From contig CANUEZ040000207.1 in the NCBI GenBank assembly GCA_948099385.1, positions 558,001 to 622,000 of the forward strand: DNA of 64,000 nucleotides, written 5' to 3'. Of this stretch, positions 45,574-56,769 are shown piece by piece. The notes under the pieces are model-generated. The model was not told the DNA's origin, did not search any database, and saw only the letters and a program-made list of their open reading frames with translations. A program made the translations under genes and the position numbers. This DNA is from Fasciola hepatica (lineage: Eukaryota; Platyhelminthes; Trematoda; Plagiorchiida; Fasciolidae). Position 1 is the first letter of the stretch; each line of letters starts with the position of its first letter.

Positions 45574-45738
45574 GATTCGGATAAGAATGAGGTTGACGAT
45601 TCAACTGATGATAATGATAGTGGTAATGACGGTAATAATGATGATGATGATTTGGATGATTCGGATGATGATGATGTTGATGACGATGATCTGGATGATG
45701 ATTGTGATAGTGATTCGGATTATGATTTCGATCCCTAA
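45421..45738 (+). other. Asp/Asn-rich acidic ORF (right copy)
   Basis: A 105-codon frame reads CRNTLLVVSVSD, then a long run of Asp and Asn with an (AAT)11-like core near 45,540-45,570, ending DSDYDFDP and a stop. The degraded left copy shares both ends. An acidic low-complexity protein exon and a plain GAT/AAT microsatellite are both possible. The overlapping Met/Ile and His-rich frames are shadows of the repeat. Confidence 0.35.
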
Positions 45739-46589
45739 GTGAAAGATCGACCAGTTGCACTGCACCTGGATCATATTTGCTACTCCGCAAGAAAAACTGT
45801 TTGAATTTTCTTCATTGTCTGGACTTTCTGCCACCACTTCCATCTTGTTTATACATTTTATCTTATCTTATCTTCCTTACACGGATGGTATTCTCAAATC
45901 AATTTTTTCTCAAATGTATAAATATTTACTGGACTGATGTTATCAAGTTTGGGAAGGACTCGAAGATTGACAAGAACAAAGTTTTCATTCCTAGACAAGC
46001 TATAGCATCAGTCCCAGGGCACTCTCTTCGAGTGATCCAGTGTTGATGCACTACCGGTTAACTCCCTTGTTCTCTAGCTCTCTGTCGCTGTCAACCCAGT
46101 TGCGTCCTATTTTCATCTGTACTCGTAGAGGTGTGAGTAGTCATTACTAATTAACTTTGGTGTAGAGGACCGCATTTTGACCGAAGATGCATCATTTATT
46201 CTTCCTTTTCCCTCTCGCAGAAAAATTTCAAAAATACACGGATTTGCTTGCCCAGAATGGGTCACAGTTTGATAGTGGAATTTACTGAAGTGCTACATAT
46301 TACCATCTGTGTCTGGAATTCATCACATACATGGGGGGGGGCAATTAAAAAGGAACTGCTGTGAATTTGTGCCACTCTACGATCAGTTTTAATCCAACAC
46401 TTTGATAGTAAATCTCAATTACTTCTAACATGCCAGTTTTGTTTTCAGCTGACGAAAAGTAGTTTGGACAGCCTTACCGGCACTTGGGTGTACTTACACG
46501 AACTACACGAAAACTGATGAATTCCCTTGTCTGGGGTTACAGTTTGCTACCATGGCCTAGAGTAAGTAAGATGAACTGTTCCCCATGCA

Positions 46590-46680
46590 TTCGAAAGTCA
46601 CCCCGGATGACCTCGCATTACCGCGTGCAACTCAAAATTATATGCATCGAGTTCGAATCTTAGATTGAGATGTTGTTCAT
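46590..46680 (+). repeat. tRNA-like SINE head, right copy
   Basis: It has ccggatgacctcgcattacc and, about 35 bases later, gagttcgaatc, at A-box/B-box spacing. It is the inverted partner of 4,125-4,200. Confidence 0.5.
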
Positions 46681-46913
46681 TTACAAATTGTGGTGCAGTA
46701 TTCCTATTAATCACTGAATAAGTAGCTGTTTGCTTATAACACAGTAATGGATAACTGTGGATTGTCAGTGAACTCGGCTACGTGACAGGAAGCGAATGCA
46801 ACAAGTTAATGGAAGGCAGGCAAATCACCTGATTGCATCCTCCGACTGGATAAAAACTGCCTCAAAGTGGGCTGGACAGCTGGAATGCAAGCTAACACCA
46901 TTTTTATGTTTTG

Positions 46914-47207
46914 ATGCTAGCTTTTTTTTCTGGATGTTACTCTGGGTATTGTACCCGGACCTCAACCGCGTCGTCATATTGGGATATTACAAAGTTCTAT
47001 CTTGAAGGAGTCTGCGAAAGTCTACCTGCAGATAAAATAGCCTACACAATTCTTCCTAAAGCCTACCATGTGCCATTTTTTATTCACGGAATAGTTTCTG
47101 ACTTTGGTGCATTTCTGTTCCACTTGGCAAATCGTCCAACTGATTGTAAGAAACCAATTATGAGGGTCAATTATGCCTTTTTTACAGATCTAAATCTACC
47201 TTTATAG
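46914..47207 (+). other. Conserved unknown ORF (right copy, intact frame)
   Basis: From an ATG at 46,914 the frame runs 97 codons: FFSGCYSGY, SYWDITKFYLEGVCESLPAD, KAYHVPFFIHGIVSDFGAF, NRPTDCKK, and the end DLNLPL with a stop. The left copy is broken. It is followed by aatttcaggtcaagtcaagt, a pentamer run. No family is recognised. The start has a short hydrophobic stretch but no clear signal peptide. Confidence 0.35.
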
Positions 47208-47369
47208 AGGACAACGGTTATGCTTCATGGGTTTCTTACCGCAGTCCAGTAATTTCAGGTCAAGTCAAGTCAAGTAAAATACTCACTTGTGCAGTCCTGA
47301 ATAGGCCAGAAAACCTCTGTGGTACTCGCTCAGGTGAAATCAAAACCAGTGGATTGTGGTAACGGACAG

Positions 47370-47643
47370 AGCGACGATGACCATCAGGAAGTTGATACAA
47401 AAAAGAATAAAGTATCTTCTAAATATGCACTCTGATATTCTGTTTTGCTTACTGGTTGTTATTTTGCAACCACAAATCGAGCAGAATTTCTGGAAATGGA
47501 GTTATTCAGTCACAATTTTATTGCAATGGGAATTGGCCACGCTTCGTGCAGCTGAACCTGTTACGCGGATGAACCATTTATTAACAGACGCAGTCACAAC
47601 CATTCTCGCCGGACGAATTATTGTTCAGTATCGCAATTTATAA
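47370..47643 (+). other. Unit X, right copy with open frame
   Basis: The frame includes RKLIQKRIKYLLNMH, ILFCLLVVILQPQIEQ and WELATLRAAEP, and ends QYRNL. It matches the central unit at 27,184-27,390 and the broken left one at 3,300-3,415. A hydrophobic part suggests a membrane segment. Function unknown. Confidence 0.4.
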
Positions 47644-49399
47644 ATGTTTTGTAACAAATATTGACATGTGTTAATATTATTGGGAGTGCCCGAGATCAAC
47701 CCGACGAATTTGGCAAGCAAACGGAGACACATGAGACAGAAAAACTTTACATTAGCGAAACATCCGCTGAAATAGAGGGGGATTTGTTTGAATTATCCCG
47801 TGGTTGAACTCCATCCACTCATAACCCAGACATCGTCTAGTTAGCTACATTGTATTCACCTATATGATGATCAGTAGGATCGAGATTAGAAGAACGGAGA
47901 ACAACTATCGGCTCCCTATGCTTCTTGGTCTTGTGAGACTAAGATCTGCTAAGATCTTGTGAAGACTTCGGAAAGCAAGCGATTTGTATCAACTTTCTCT
48001 TACTCAGAAAGGCTTGCAATAAGCTTATTGATTGAGTTGTTCTCTATGCATGTGTCTTTACTTAGAAGAGCTTTGTCATCCGACCTCTGAGGTACTGACA
48101 CCATCCCATTGGTGGAATCCTCAGTGCAATCTGTCTCAACAGTTGTGAGATTCCATAGTGCAAATATCTGTCTCAAAGTACCAGAACCGTGTGCAGTTGA
48201 CTTCCTGGCAAACGGTGGGAAATCTCAAATCCATGAATGTGTCCAGAAAGGAGACTCCCCAATAAATTCCCACTAGCTCTTGAAGGTATCAATTGTATTT
48301 CAACGAATAAGAAAAACCAACTGCTGTTTGTTCTGATTTTGTCTGAAAAGTAAATTCATGTGACACAGAGACTGTCAGTTAGCAGTGTGATAATTTTTGC
48401 TAAACCGGATATATTTTCGTAATACAGACAGTTGAACCGAATGATCGAAATTCTTTGGGATATTGTTCTTCTTCTTATACATTTCCGTCTTGTTGCAGCT
48501 TGCCCACTGACAGTGGAATGTGACACCTTTGTGGTTCATCATACAAACAGGCCGACAGCCACAGGCATGATGAGGGGAAGTGATTATCTCCAGAACAGTC
48601 TGTAACAGAAAAAGCTAATCCCACCAACACGAGCAGGAAAAACCGAGTGTCCTAGATTAAAAGCTTTGGAGCAAAATATGATTCGGTTGAGCGTAACAAA
48701 AAATGTATATTTATGAGGCATGTTTTATGTCGTTTTGCATCACCCAAAGGCAACTATCCCTTCATTGGGTATCACTTTCCACTGGTTTTATCGGAAAGTA
48801 TTTCGTAAAATATCACCATTTTATCGATGACTGCACAAGGAAGCAGTTGACTTATCATGACTGTGCTAAGAAACGTTTTCCAGTGTGAATTTCATCCCCC
48901 CTCCTCCCCCAAACAAAGTGGAGTTAAGTACCAAGAATCCGTAATTAACTCCTCATTAGATTGTTGCGATCAACTAGAAGATTGGCCACGTGAGTAGAAC
49001 AAGAATGCACGAAGTCTGAAGCTATTTCGTGAATAAGAGAATATTACATGAAGGGCTTGAGAAAAAATTTGAACGCTACTTTGCCACCAGATTGCGTTTC
49101 ACAGAAACACAAGCCTGTGACACAACCGGGGTGTGCACCCCAGAGTGGCCAGTTCAATAACGGGTAACCTCGGAGTGTGCTTGCACGGTATTCTCAGCTC
49201 CAGTGGTGTGCTTGTGCCGTTTCGCTTTCTTCTGAATTGTCGAACATGTGGTGCCACGTGGACTCAGTTGGCATGTGATCTTTGGTTTCGGATTTTCGTA
49301 GGGTTTACCGTCGGTGCTACAACAACAAAATGGAAATATACCGTACCCTTAACTTGAACAAACTTGTGCTCTAAAAAAGGTCTATTTCGTTCCCGTTCA

Positions 49400-49680
49400 A
49401 TGCCATCTTGAGCTCCTAATAGGCAAAGCCATGGAATGTTGTTATGACTATCATTCTCCGTGATCGCTCGAATTATTGTCCCTATTGCATCAATGTTCAC
49501 TGGTTCACATGAGAGATTATTAGAGTGAGTGGGAATGCAATTGGTGATTGACTATGTTGCTCAGATTTAGAATACATCATCTCCAACCAGTACTCAACTG
49601 TTCTCGCTAGCTCTAGTTAGAAGCTGGATGACTGGAGTAAGGTTGATGATGGTGAGGCAGGGGTGATAACTTTTTTGAGA
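49400..49680 (+). promoter_or_regulatory. Conserved block upstream of the CAP exon (right copy)
   Basis: The minus strand of this block matches 26,330-26,560 and 2,100-2,260. It sits directly before the truncated CAP exon on the plus strand. Regulatory role inferred. Confidence 0.4.
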
Positions 49681-49689
49681 GAAGTATAT

Positions 49690-49757
49690 AGACACTCGTC
49701 GTTTCAGTCTTATTGAAAGGACAACCACAGGCCAAGACAATGCCACATTTGGTGAGT
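49690..49757 (+). pseudogene. CAP first exon, right-arm copy, truncated
   Basis: Only the end of the exon is left: GQPQAKTMPHL followed by the donor gtgagt, identical in layout to the left (1,846) and central (25,901) copies. It keeps the Lys codon that is a stop in the left arm. The signal peptide and CAP helix are missing; alignment with the left arm suggests a deletion of roughly 0.1-0.15 kb joining upstream sequence to the exon's last third. Confidence 0.6.
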
Positions 49758-50385
49758 AAGATAGTTGCCATAATACGATGTCCAATTAACCACCAAGTTG
49801 ATCCCTTGTGTTTGGGTAATGGTGCTATTGGGGGCTTCGATAGAAGTCAAAATGGAACAGATCTGTCTAGAATAAGGCCTGATGTCGTGACGTAGTACGA
49901 TGGTCTGAGTTTGGAGCCCAAGTGTTCCTGGATCATAAAAGTATCGTTTTGGTTTTACTGTCTAAGAGCTGGAAAAGAGATCACTGGACAACAAGGAGAG
50001 GCACCAGGACTCACTCAGAAACACTGAACGATCAACTGTCCTTTGATATGAGTCGCCTGATTAGGCTGAATTAAAATCCTGCCTGAAGCTTACAATGGAA
50101 AAATGTACCCACAAACACCGAAAAATATCACTTATTAGATTTTTACTAATAAACAGAAAAATATTTTTTTCACCTGTATCTTATTATTCTTTTGAGAACA
50201 ATAACGGTACATACCGAAAGGAGTTTATGATAGACAGGAAAAAGGACAGAATTTCTATGTTGCATTGTGTGATGCCATGAAATAATGGTGACCTGTTGGG
50301 AAGCAATTGAAGATAAAATAATTTGGTCTACTGTGAAGCCGGTTTTACCTGTGATTATGAATGTGGCTTAGCTTTGAAAGAGTCC

Positions 50386-50706
50386 TTACAAGAGAAGTGA
50401 ACCATCTCCTGATGTAGGCCATTCCACGAGGAGGTTATTCTGCAAGGAACGAAGTATTGCCGTGAAAATTCCGCATAGTGTCTTATCATGCCAAAGGAGG
50501 GATTCCATGTTCGAACGCGTGAAAAAATGTTCAAGCACTAAAGGCAGCTCTCTCCTAATGCGCCGTAGTTCAAGAGCACAAACATAAAGTACAGTTAGAC
50601 CTAGATGGTAAGGTTCACTGAGCTCTGACCAAGATTTCAACTCGTGATGAACGATTGTGAGTCGAACATCTGGGCTGGCCCTCAATGATTTGTTGAATAT
50701 ATACAC
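50386..50706 (-). other. Outer arm ORF, partner of 1,153-1,515
   Basis: Both arms keep an open frame with YHLGL(S/T)VLYVC and LVLEHFFTR(L/S)NMESL (120 and 106 codons). The frame begins inside the SINE leader, so the start is not genuine. The high amino-acid similarity follows the high DNA similarity here. I do not recognise a family. Confidence 0.25.
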
Positions 50707-50760
50707 TACATGATATTAGCACCATTCCGTCTCTGGCTTTGAAAGGTATTACCAAGTTTC
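50620..50760 (-). repeat. SINE leader at the right-arm boundary
   Basis: On the minus strand: gaaacttggtaatacctttc, then gccagagacggaatggtgct, then the tgttgaa and cattgagggccag phrases, as at 1,096-1,190 and 57,235-57,310. Homology between the arms stops in it; the RTE element begins immediately outside. Confidence 0.55.
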
Positions 50761-52780
50761 CGATATTTTGTTTTCTTTTTGCCTGAGTGATGTCTTCGTG
50801 ACATTGGGGCATGATAATTCAACAAACACATTTTACGTTATTTGCACCACTGACATCCATGCTGAAGTTGGCTGTTCATTCCCAAAACACCACGGCCCAC
50901 CTTGACATTACTCAGCCGGTGTGACCACCAGAAACAAGCAATACTTCGGAGACATTGGTTGTCGAACACAGAATGACGCTGAACATCTTCAGAGTAAAAT
51001 GGTCAGGTCTCACGATGGTATAGAATACTAGGTCCGTGGCAATGCACACTCGCCGCCTGAGGGAGAGCCGGATGTCACGTCTAAGCCACAGTCAATGCAG
51101 GTTTGCGAAAGCTGCTCCAGCTTTCGCTTTTTGTGAGCTGATCTCCTCCCCAGTACCACCTCCATTCGTAATCGAGCTCCCGAGGCAGTCAAAGCAATCA
51201 CCTAACTCTGACTAGTCACCACAGTGAGTGCAGGCACAGACTCCTATCAATCTTGAAAAGGTACTTAGCCCTTAAAAGGCGCAAAGTGCATATCATATGT
51301 GGATACCTCAATCACAATGCGGTTCAGAATGTGTTGAGCTGCCTGTGTATTATCACTGCACAAATCCATTTCATCTGCATGTCACAAGTCGAAGCTTTGT
51401 TCTCTATTGAGTGGGACCTAGTTCGACCTGAGACGCGATGACATAATTCTCTAAGGGTTGGCATACTGTTCTTAGGTACTCCATTTCTCAACAAGAAATT
51501 CCATAGTGCATTCCTTTCAACAGTTTCGAAAGTCACACGAATCAAGTGTGTGATTACGGTAACTGTTGGTTTCTGAAATATGTGACTGCGATCTAGAGGC
51601 TTTCGGATGATGAAAATTTGGTTGATACATGCGCGACCAGGGGTAAAACACAGCTTGCTGTTTGTGAGTACCCTCTTCACGCGTTCGGTTTATTCTGCGA
51701 ATTGTGCAAACGCAAGCAGCTGCGATGCCTTTGGAATAGGGCCTTCGGCACTATGGTTAGCGTAGTCACTGTGCAGACCTTTCTCAAAGATGAGGACGGT
51801 ATTCGACTTCTCGCAAGGCGGGACTAACCTGGAAGTCCAAACCTCCAAAAGCAAATCATGAATTTATCTAACTAGCTGCCTTCCAGAGCATTCAGATAGC
51901 GCTTGGGGAAAGTCACGGAGCCCGGAGATTGGTGACGTCTTGAGGCTTAAACTCCCTCTTGGATATCCACCTGGATAGGTGGATATGTCAAAAGGGACCG
52001 TGTGCCAAAAGGCCTATGAAATGGGCTGATATTGAGGGCGGGCTAAACTTTATTCGATAATGTTGTGCCCAACGTTTGAGTAGCCACTGTTGTTTGTGAA
52101 TTGCTAAACCGTCAGTTTCACAGATTATTCCACTCACACCTAGTAGCTTTCTACTAGTGATTCGAATAAGAAAGAACAGCTTGGTTGAATTACCCATAGT
52201 GACTACATCTTGCATCTCCGATGCATATTGTGACCAACAGATTTTGAGATTCCTACGAACACTCGAACTAAGTGCATGTCTTGCTACGACTTGTGGTTCG
52301 TTATACTCTCTTGCAGCCGGTATCTACTGGCTTTTCTCGAGAAGGCACAGTGATTCAGCAGAAATCCAAGGTCTTGCTACACAACGAGATAAGCCACAAC
52401 TTTCAAGATCAGCAGAATGTAAAGCATTCTTGATAAGCTACCACTGCATGTTCATGCTATCAGGTGGGGCTACAGCTATCTTTTCAGCAAGCGTAGCTTG
52501 GAAGACGGGTAGGCGAGATGAATCGAAGAGCTTGTCGCAATCTAATAGTTTTTGGAACATGCGTTCCGAGCGCCCACCGAAGCACACAGACAGCTAAGTG
52601 CAAACTTGCGGATGGCCGGAATCAAGGGAGATGCTTTAATAAGAGCGATAGTCGTATGTGCAACCCTTCTTTTCGTGGCTTATAGGAATGTGATTGATAT
52701 GGGTCCATGGCTGCGTCGAAACAGATGGCGTGTGAGGAACAGACGATGGTCAGAGTAAAGGGCAAAAAACCGTCCCTTGC
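50760..52780 (-). mobile_element. RTE-clade LINE, dead
   Basis: On the minus strand, in order: an SDH endonuclease end (SDHRLFLTRH) near 52,755; linker motifs ALHSADLESCGLSRCV and RPWISAESLCLLEKS; ETDGLAIHKQQWLLKRWAQH; RT motifs CFTPGRACINQIFIIRKPLD and FETVERNALWNFLLRNGVP; then GGGTGEEISSQKAKAGAAFA and LRRDIRLSLRRRV at the C-terminal end, and traces of the final domain near 50,900. This order is that of RTE-clade elements of flatworms. Numerous frameshifts and stops. Confidence 0.85.
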
Positions 52781-53358
52781 TCCCGAGGTGACAGGAGAAC
52801 CAACCTTCTATCTGGTCTCACGGTGAATTAACAACAAAATACCCTCTATCGAACGACTAAAGACGACGCAAGCCGGTGGACAGATTCAAAAGTGTATTCT
52901 TTATATATTGGTACCCAAAAGAGTACCGATATGTAAGATACACGCAGTGAAAATGAAGGCAACTGTGAAGCAGGAAGCCAACCGCGTGTGCGTACAATTC
53001 GTGACGCACCGAAAGTGAAAGTGATTCAAAAATGAGGTCGACGGAAACCTCGGGACTGTCAGTTCAGGTAAACGGTGGGACCAAAAACAAGTGTAAGAAA
53101 AGATCGTAGAGGAAATAAATCTTAGATGGTGTGCGCAAAGCGGTCATTTTCTCAGCACGATCGAGGTTATTACAAGCCTCGTCCGACCGACTCAATCATT
53201 CATGCCTGCCAAAATTACTGTATCAGCCTAGCTCGCTTTACGTAATAGATCGTGGGGCTTTTGCAAAAGTTGTCTTTAATTACACCTCCGTTGCAATCTG
53301 TCGGTGGATTTGACAAAAATACAAAGATACTGCGTCTATCGAAATGGCGATTTCTCAC

Positions 53359-53723
53359 CTTGCACGAATCCCTCAGTCTCACTGTATATAAAGAAATGCT
53401 AACTTCGATCCACTCTAGCAGCGCCGCTTCAACACTTCGACCGATGATGGTTGAACCAACTCGTGTACAAGATTCGATTGTTGTCATCTTTGAGGCATCG
53501 AATATGTAACATTCTAAATTATTAGGATTTTTACCATCGTCAGCATCTCAGCAATAATCATAAAACTTGCCACTATTGCAACACACGAAATATTTCCGGT
53601 AATTTCAAGTTCCACCACAATGGACTTCTTTCGGTATAGCCGCACACATAGTTTATGCTTCCGGGACAAGTAACACTGAACAATGCCTTCGTGTCGGACG
53701 TTTTTATCTAATACTAGTCCCAA
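53359..53723 (-). CDS. Candidate two-exon gene fragment with a 47-nt intron
   Basis: On the minus strand an open frame from 53,723 reads VRHEGIVQCYLSRKHKLCVR and a membrane-like CVAIVASFMIIAEMLTM up to ATG/gtaaaa at 53,535. A 47-base gt...ag interval (53,534-53,488) is followed by an exon in phase (MTTIESCTRVGS, VEAALLEWIEVSISLY) ending AAG then gtgaga at 53,359, a consensus donor. Very short introns are known in flatworm genes. The upstream start is not found. No family is recognised; it could also be a chance arrangement. Confidence 0.3.
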
Positions 53724-53990
53724 TGCTTTAGTGTGAGTGCAGAGCTCTGTGTCACACTGTCTAATCTACGCATTCTCCCGTATTTACCTTTTCCGTATTA
53801 CACATTCTTGACGAATACACCTAGGTTTTCCTCAGTGTGATCACTCATCTCCTATCTAAAAGTTTCACTAAAGATGTAGATATCCATCGCTTCTATATGT
53901 ACTTGATTCAGAGGCTTTGTGCAGCTTCAACAAAGACCTACTTGATCTGGGCCCAACATTCTTCTAGATCCTGAGTCTCCGAGTGTTTCT

Positions 53991-55620
53991 ATAGCCAGGC
54001 GAAAATATCTTTTTGAAAAGTAGATCAATGACTGTGGCCAAGCAGCAGCTGCGGAGTGGCGGAATTTGATTTTGAAGCTGTTTTATGAGAAGAAGACGAA
54101 AAGCACACGGACGAAATATAACAGACGTAAACCAAGTCGAGTGTGACCTGATTCGATTCCCACTGATCAACTCCAATGACAACAATATCGATTAGGAATC
54201 AACACCAAGAAGATGCACAATCAAGCCAGATAAGTCAGTGCTGTTGTTTACGCAAGACATTTCTACTCACAGAAGCAGTTCGTTTTGAGAAAACAGTGAG
54301 ACAGTTTGATCACTTTTGGGGAGGGGGAAAGTTACCTCTGTGCATTGCCGACTTGTCCTTGTTATTCCTGAAGTTTAAGAGGTAGAACGAAAGCACGCAT
54401 GGGCGAATGAATATGTATTGAGCACTACCATATGGTAAGTGCAAAACAAGCATGTGGATGAAAAGGCAAACAAGTGGGTAAATACTTGATTTAGAATTAT
54501 GTGCAAATGAAGAGGGAAAATCAAGTTTGCAATCCGGTTTGGCCACATAGGGCCATTTGACACGTGGTCCGATCTGATTGCTCAGTGCAGTCCGATAATA
54601 GTAGTAGTAGTAGTTATATAAGTATTTGTCCGGAAGTTTGCAATTAGCTTGTCCACAGCATCAAGCAAGCAATGAAGGTCAATGCAATAGGGATGTACTT
54701 TTATCCTCCCACTCCAATCAACTGCTGATGGCTAGGCTACAAAGGCAACATTATCCCGTATGTTTTATTTCAAGATCAACGGTAGGACTAGACCAAATTC
54801 CACACACCCGAGATAGAGATAGGGAGATTTTGGACACCCTGCGAAACCGTAAAGACAAATCTCTGTAGATGCCTTCTTTGTCCTGACAGAAATAAATGCT
54901 TTTGGAATGTACCCAGAAATAACGAATAAGCACCCAATATTCGGTCTATTACTGTAGTCTAGTGCACACCCACTCAAATAAATCACGCATACATGGGAGC
55001 TGCTTCGAATCCAATACATAGTCTAAAATGAGTGCCTAACTGAACCCATTGCTGGCCTTACCACAAGCAAATTGAGCCTTCATTTGTCAACGACGTCATA
55101 TTTTCGCGATGGTACCAACACCAATTCGTTTTATCCGGGCCACCGGTCGATCACTCCCACAGCAAGCCCTCGGATGACGTATATAGGAGCTAAGACGTGC
55201 CTTAATTTCACCCAGAACATTTCAAGACCTCACTCTCAACCGATACTGTACTTTAGACTACGTCCAGCTTGTGAGACTATTGCGCGCATATGGGTTAGTC
55301 CAACAGCTGTCAAGTTTTCAATGAACCATGTTCACACGAACTTCCTATTGAGAATAAGCAATGTGGGAAACAAGCTCATTTTCAGCTGTTCATATTCATG
55401 CAACGAGTATATTATGCTGATCGGCTGCAAAGATCTGGTACTGCAGACATTAGGCTGTATATTGACGAAGCCAACCATACTGTATGATGCTGCCGCAGCT
55501 ATGGGCGCTTAGAAGTAGGTAGTAAAGCCTTTCGAAGTGCACCGTCAAGCTGATGACCCAACTTGAGCATATTAGCACGTTCACTTGTAGGCGGTATCTT
55601 GAAGTATGAGTGTCACACAA
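53991..55620 (+). repeat. Direct copy of the left flank (1-970), interrupted
   Basis: 53,991-54,865 matches 1-885 and 55,536-55,618 matches about 890-970, in the same orientation. Between them stand ~670 bases absent from the left copy. The (AGT)n run is at 54,600-54,614. The copy lies 3 kb outside the right arm, not next to it, and not inverted. Confidence 0.8.
54866..55535. other. Segment missing from the left flank copy
   Basis: It holds a plus-strand 146-codon frame (55,072-55,512) that I do not recognise (RMTYIGAKTCLNFTQN, then KLIFSCSYSCNEY). No target-site duplication or terminal repeat was seen, so insertion here and deletion in the left copy are both open. Confidence 0.35.
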
Positions 55621-56760
55621 AGCTTACATAGCATATTTGTAATGAGTTCCTTTCATGCATTTCAGAGTCTGCTGCTACTTAGCAGCCAGGTGTTCTGGTA
55701 GTTTTCATATTAGACAGTGATCCCGTTCATCGGAGAAATGCGGACGTACAATCACATATCAATCACGAAATTCGTTTTCCTCCACCGTACAGTCCTCTTT
55801 TAACCCGCTGGGAAAGGTACTCACTGGAAACCATTACCACGGTCAGCTGCGCACCTCGAGACCGTCACACTTTTCATTTGTTCAGCCAACTTTACAACAT
55901 TCCTTGACGTCATAGTTTCTGGTACTTTTGATTTGACTTGTTTGCAGTGGCAAGGCTAAAGGTTATGTGCTAATGCTAAAGGACTGTGGGTGGTGGATAA
56001 ATAGTTTCGAGTTTTAGCTAAAAGTTGCTAGGAGAATGTGTAGCGATTTTAAAATCCCAGACCAACTACTTTTGATCAAAGGTATGACTAATAATATCAG
56101 CCCAAAGTAAGCTATTAACTTCGATCAGTTAATCGCGTTTTCTTTCCGTTGCATTTACATTATTGCCTGTCTACCCAATCTTTATTGTTCTTCAGCCAAT
56201 CCAGTATCGTTTTCAACAGATTTCTACTTTTCATGCTTTGCTCAAAACATTCAGCGGGAACGATTATTTTCAGCACAGTGACACAATTTGAACCGAGGTT
56301 GGATTACTGTCTGCCTAATTTCTTTTACCGTTCTTCATGTGTGTATGAGAGAGAGAAAAAATTGCCTTGCTTATTTTGACTGCACTTGTTCCCGGACCGC
56401 TTCGTTCTGGGGATAGTGTTTGACCAGCTCCCTTAGTTGCCTCACAGCTCTCGATGGTGAAAAACGACATTGATCACTGTGGTCTTTCCGCGGTCCTGTT
56501 TGGAGCAGACAAAGCACCCCCGAAACTAAGTCAAGTATACAATTTTGGTATTTTCGTTCGCACAATCATTCCGCCTGCCTACTGAGGAATAGTATAAAAA
56601 CAAAATTTTGTCAACGAGGTGAGCAAACTCGTAAACACCGCAGGTCTGGGCGCAGCACAGGGGATTCGTAAGGGAATGTATATTTGGTCTGCCGTTTGTA
56701 CACACACACACACACATACAGCTGGTGCTACAGACACATATGCACATACTTTTTTATTGT
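55621..56760. other. No recognised gene
   Basis: Short frames only. A (CA)n-like run lies near 56,701-56,714. Confidence 0.4.
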
Positions 56761-56769
56761 TTCGTTTTC

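Larger units (their letters stand above)
39815..50740. repeat. Right arm of the imperfect inverted duplication
   Basis: The reverse complement is collinear with 1,096-11,870. The inner end lies in the LINE-A RT just after the VKYFGV motif. The outer end lies in a SINE leader next to the RTE element. The arm lacks the 1.3 kb segment at left 7,300-8,640 and has a deletion in the CAP exon. Alignment was by eye; the exact identity and breakpoints need a program. Confidence 0.9.

Noticed and set aside
45455..45843. Met/Ile-rich and His-rich frames over the GAT/AAT repeat
   Set aside because: These are the other reading frames of the triplet repeat. The same applies to the frames at 4,992-5,390.
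52157..52758. Plus-strand ORFs that look like a multi-pass membrane protein
   Set aside because: The minus strand here reads clearly as the RTE linker between endonuclease and RT, so these frames are shadows of the element.
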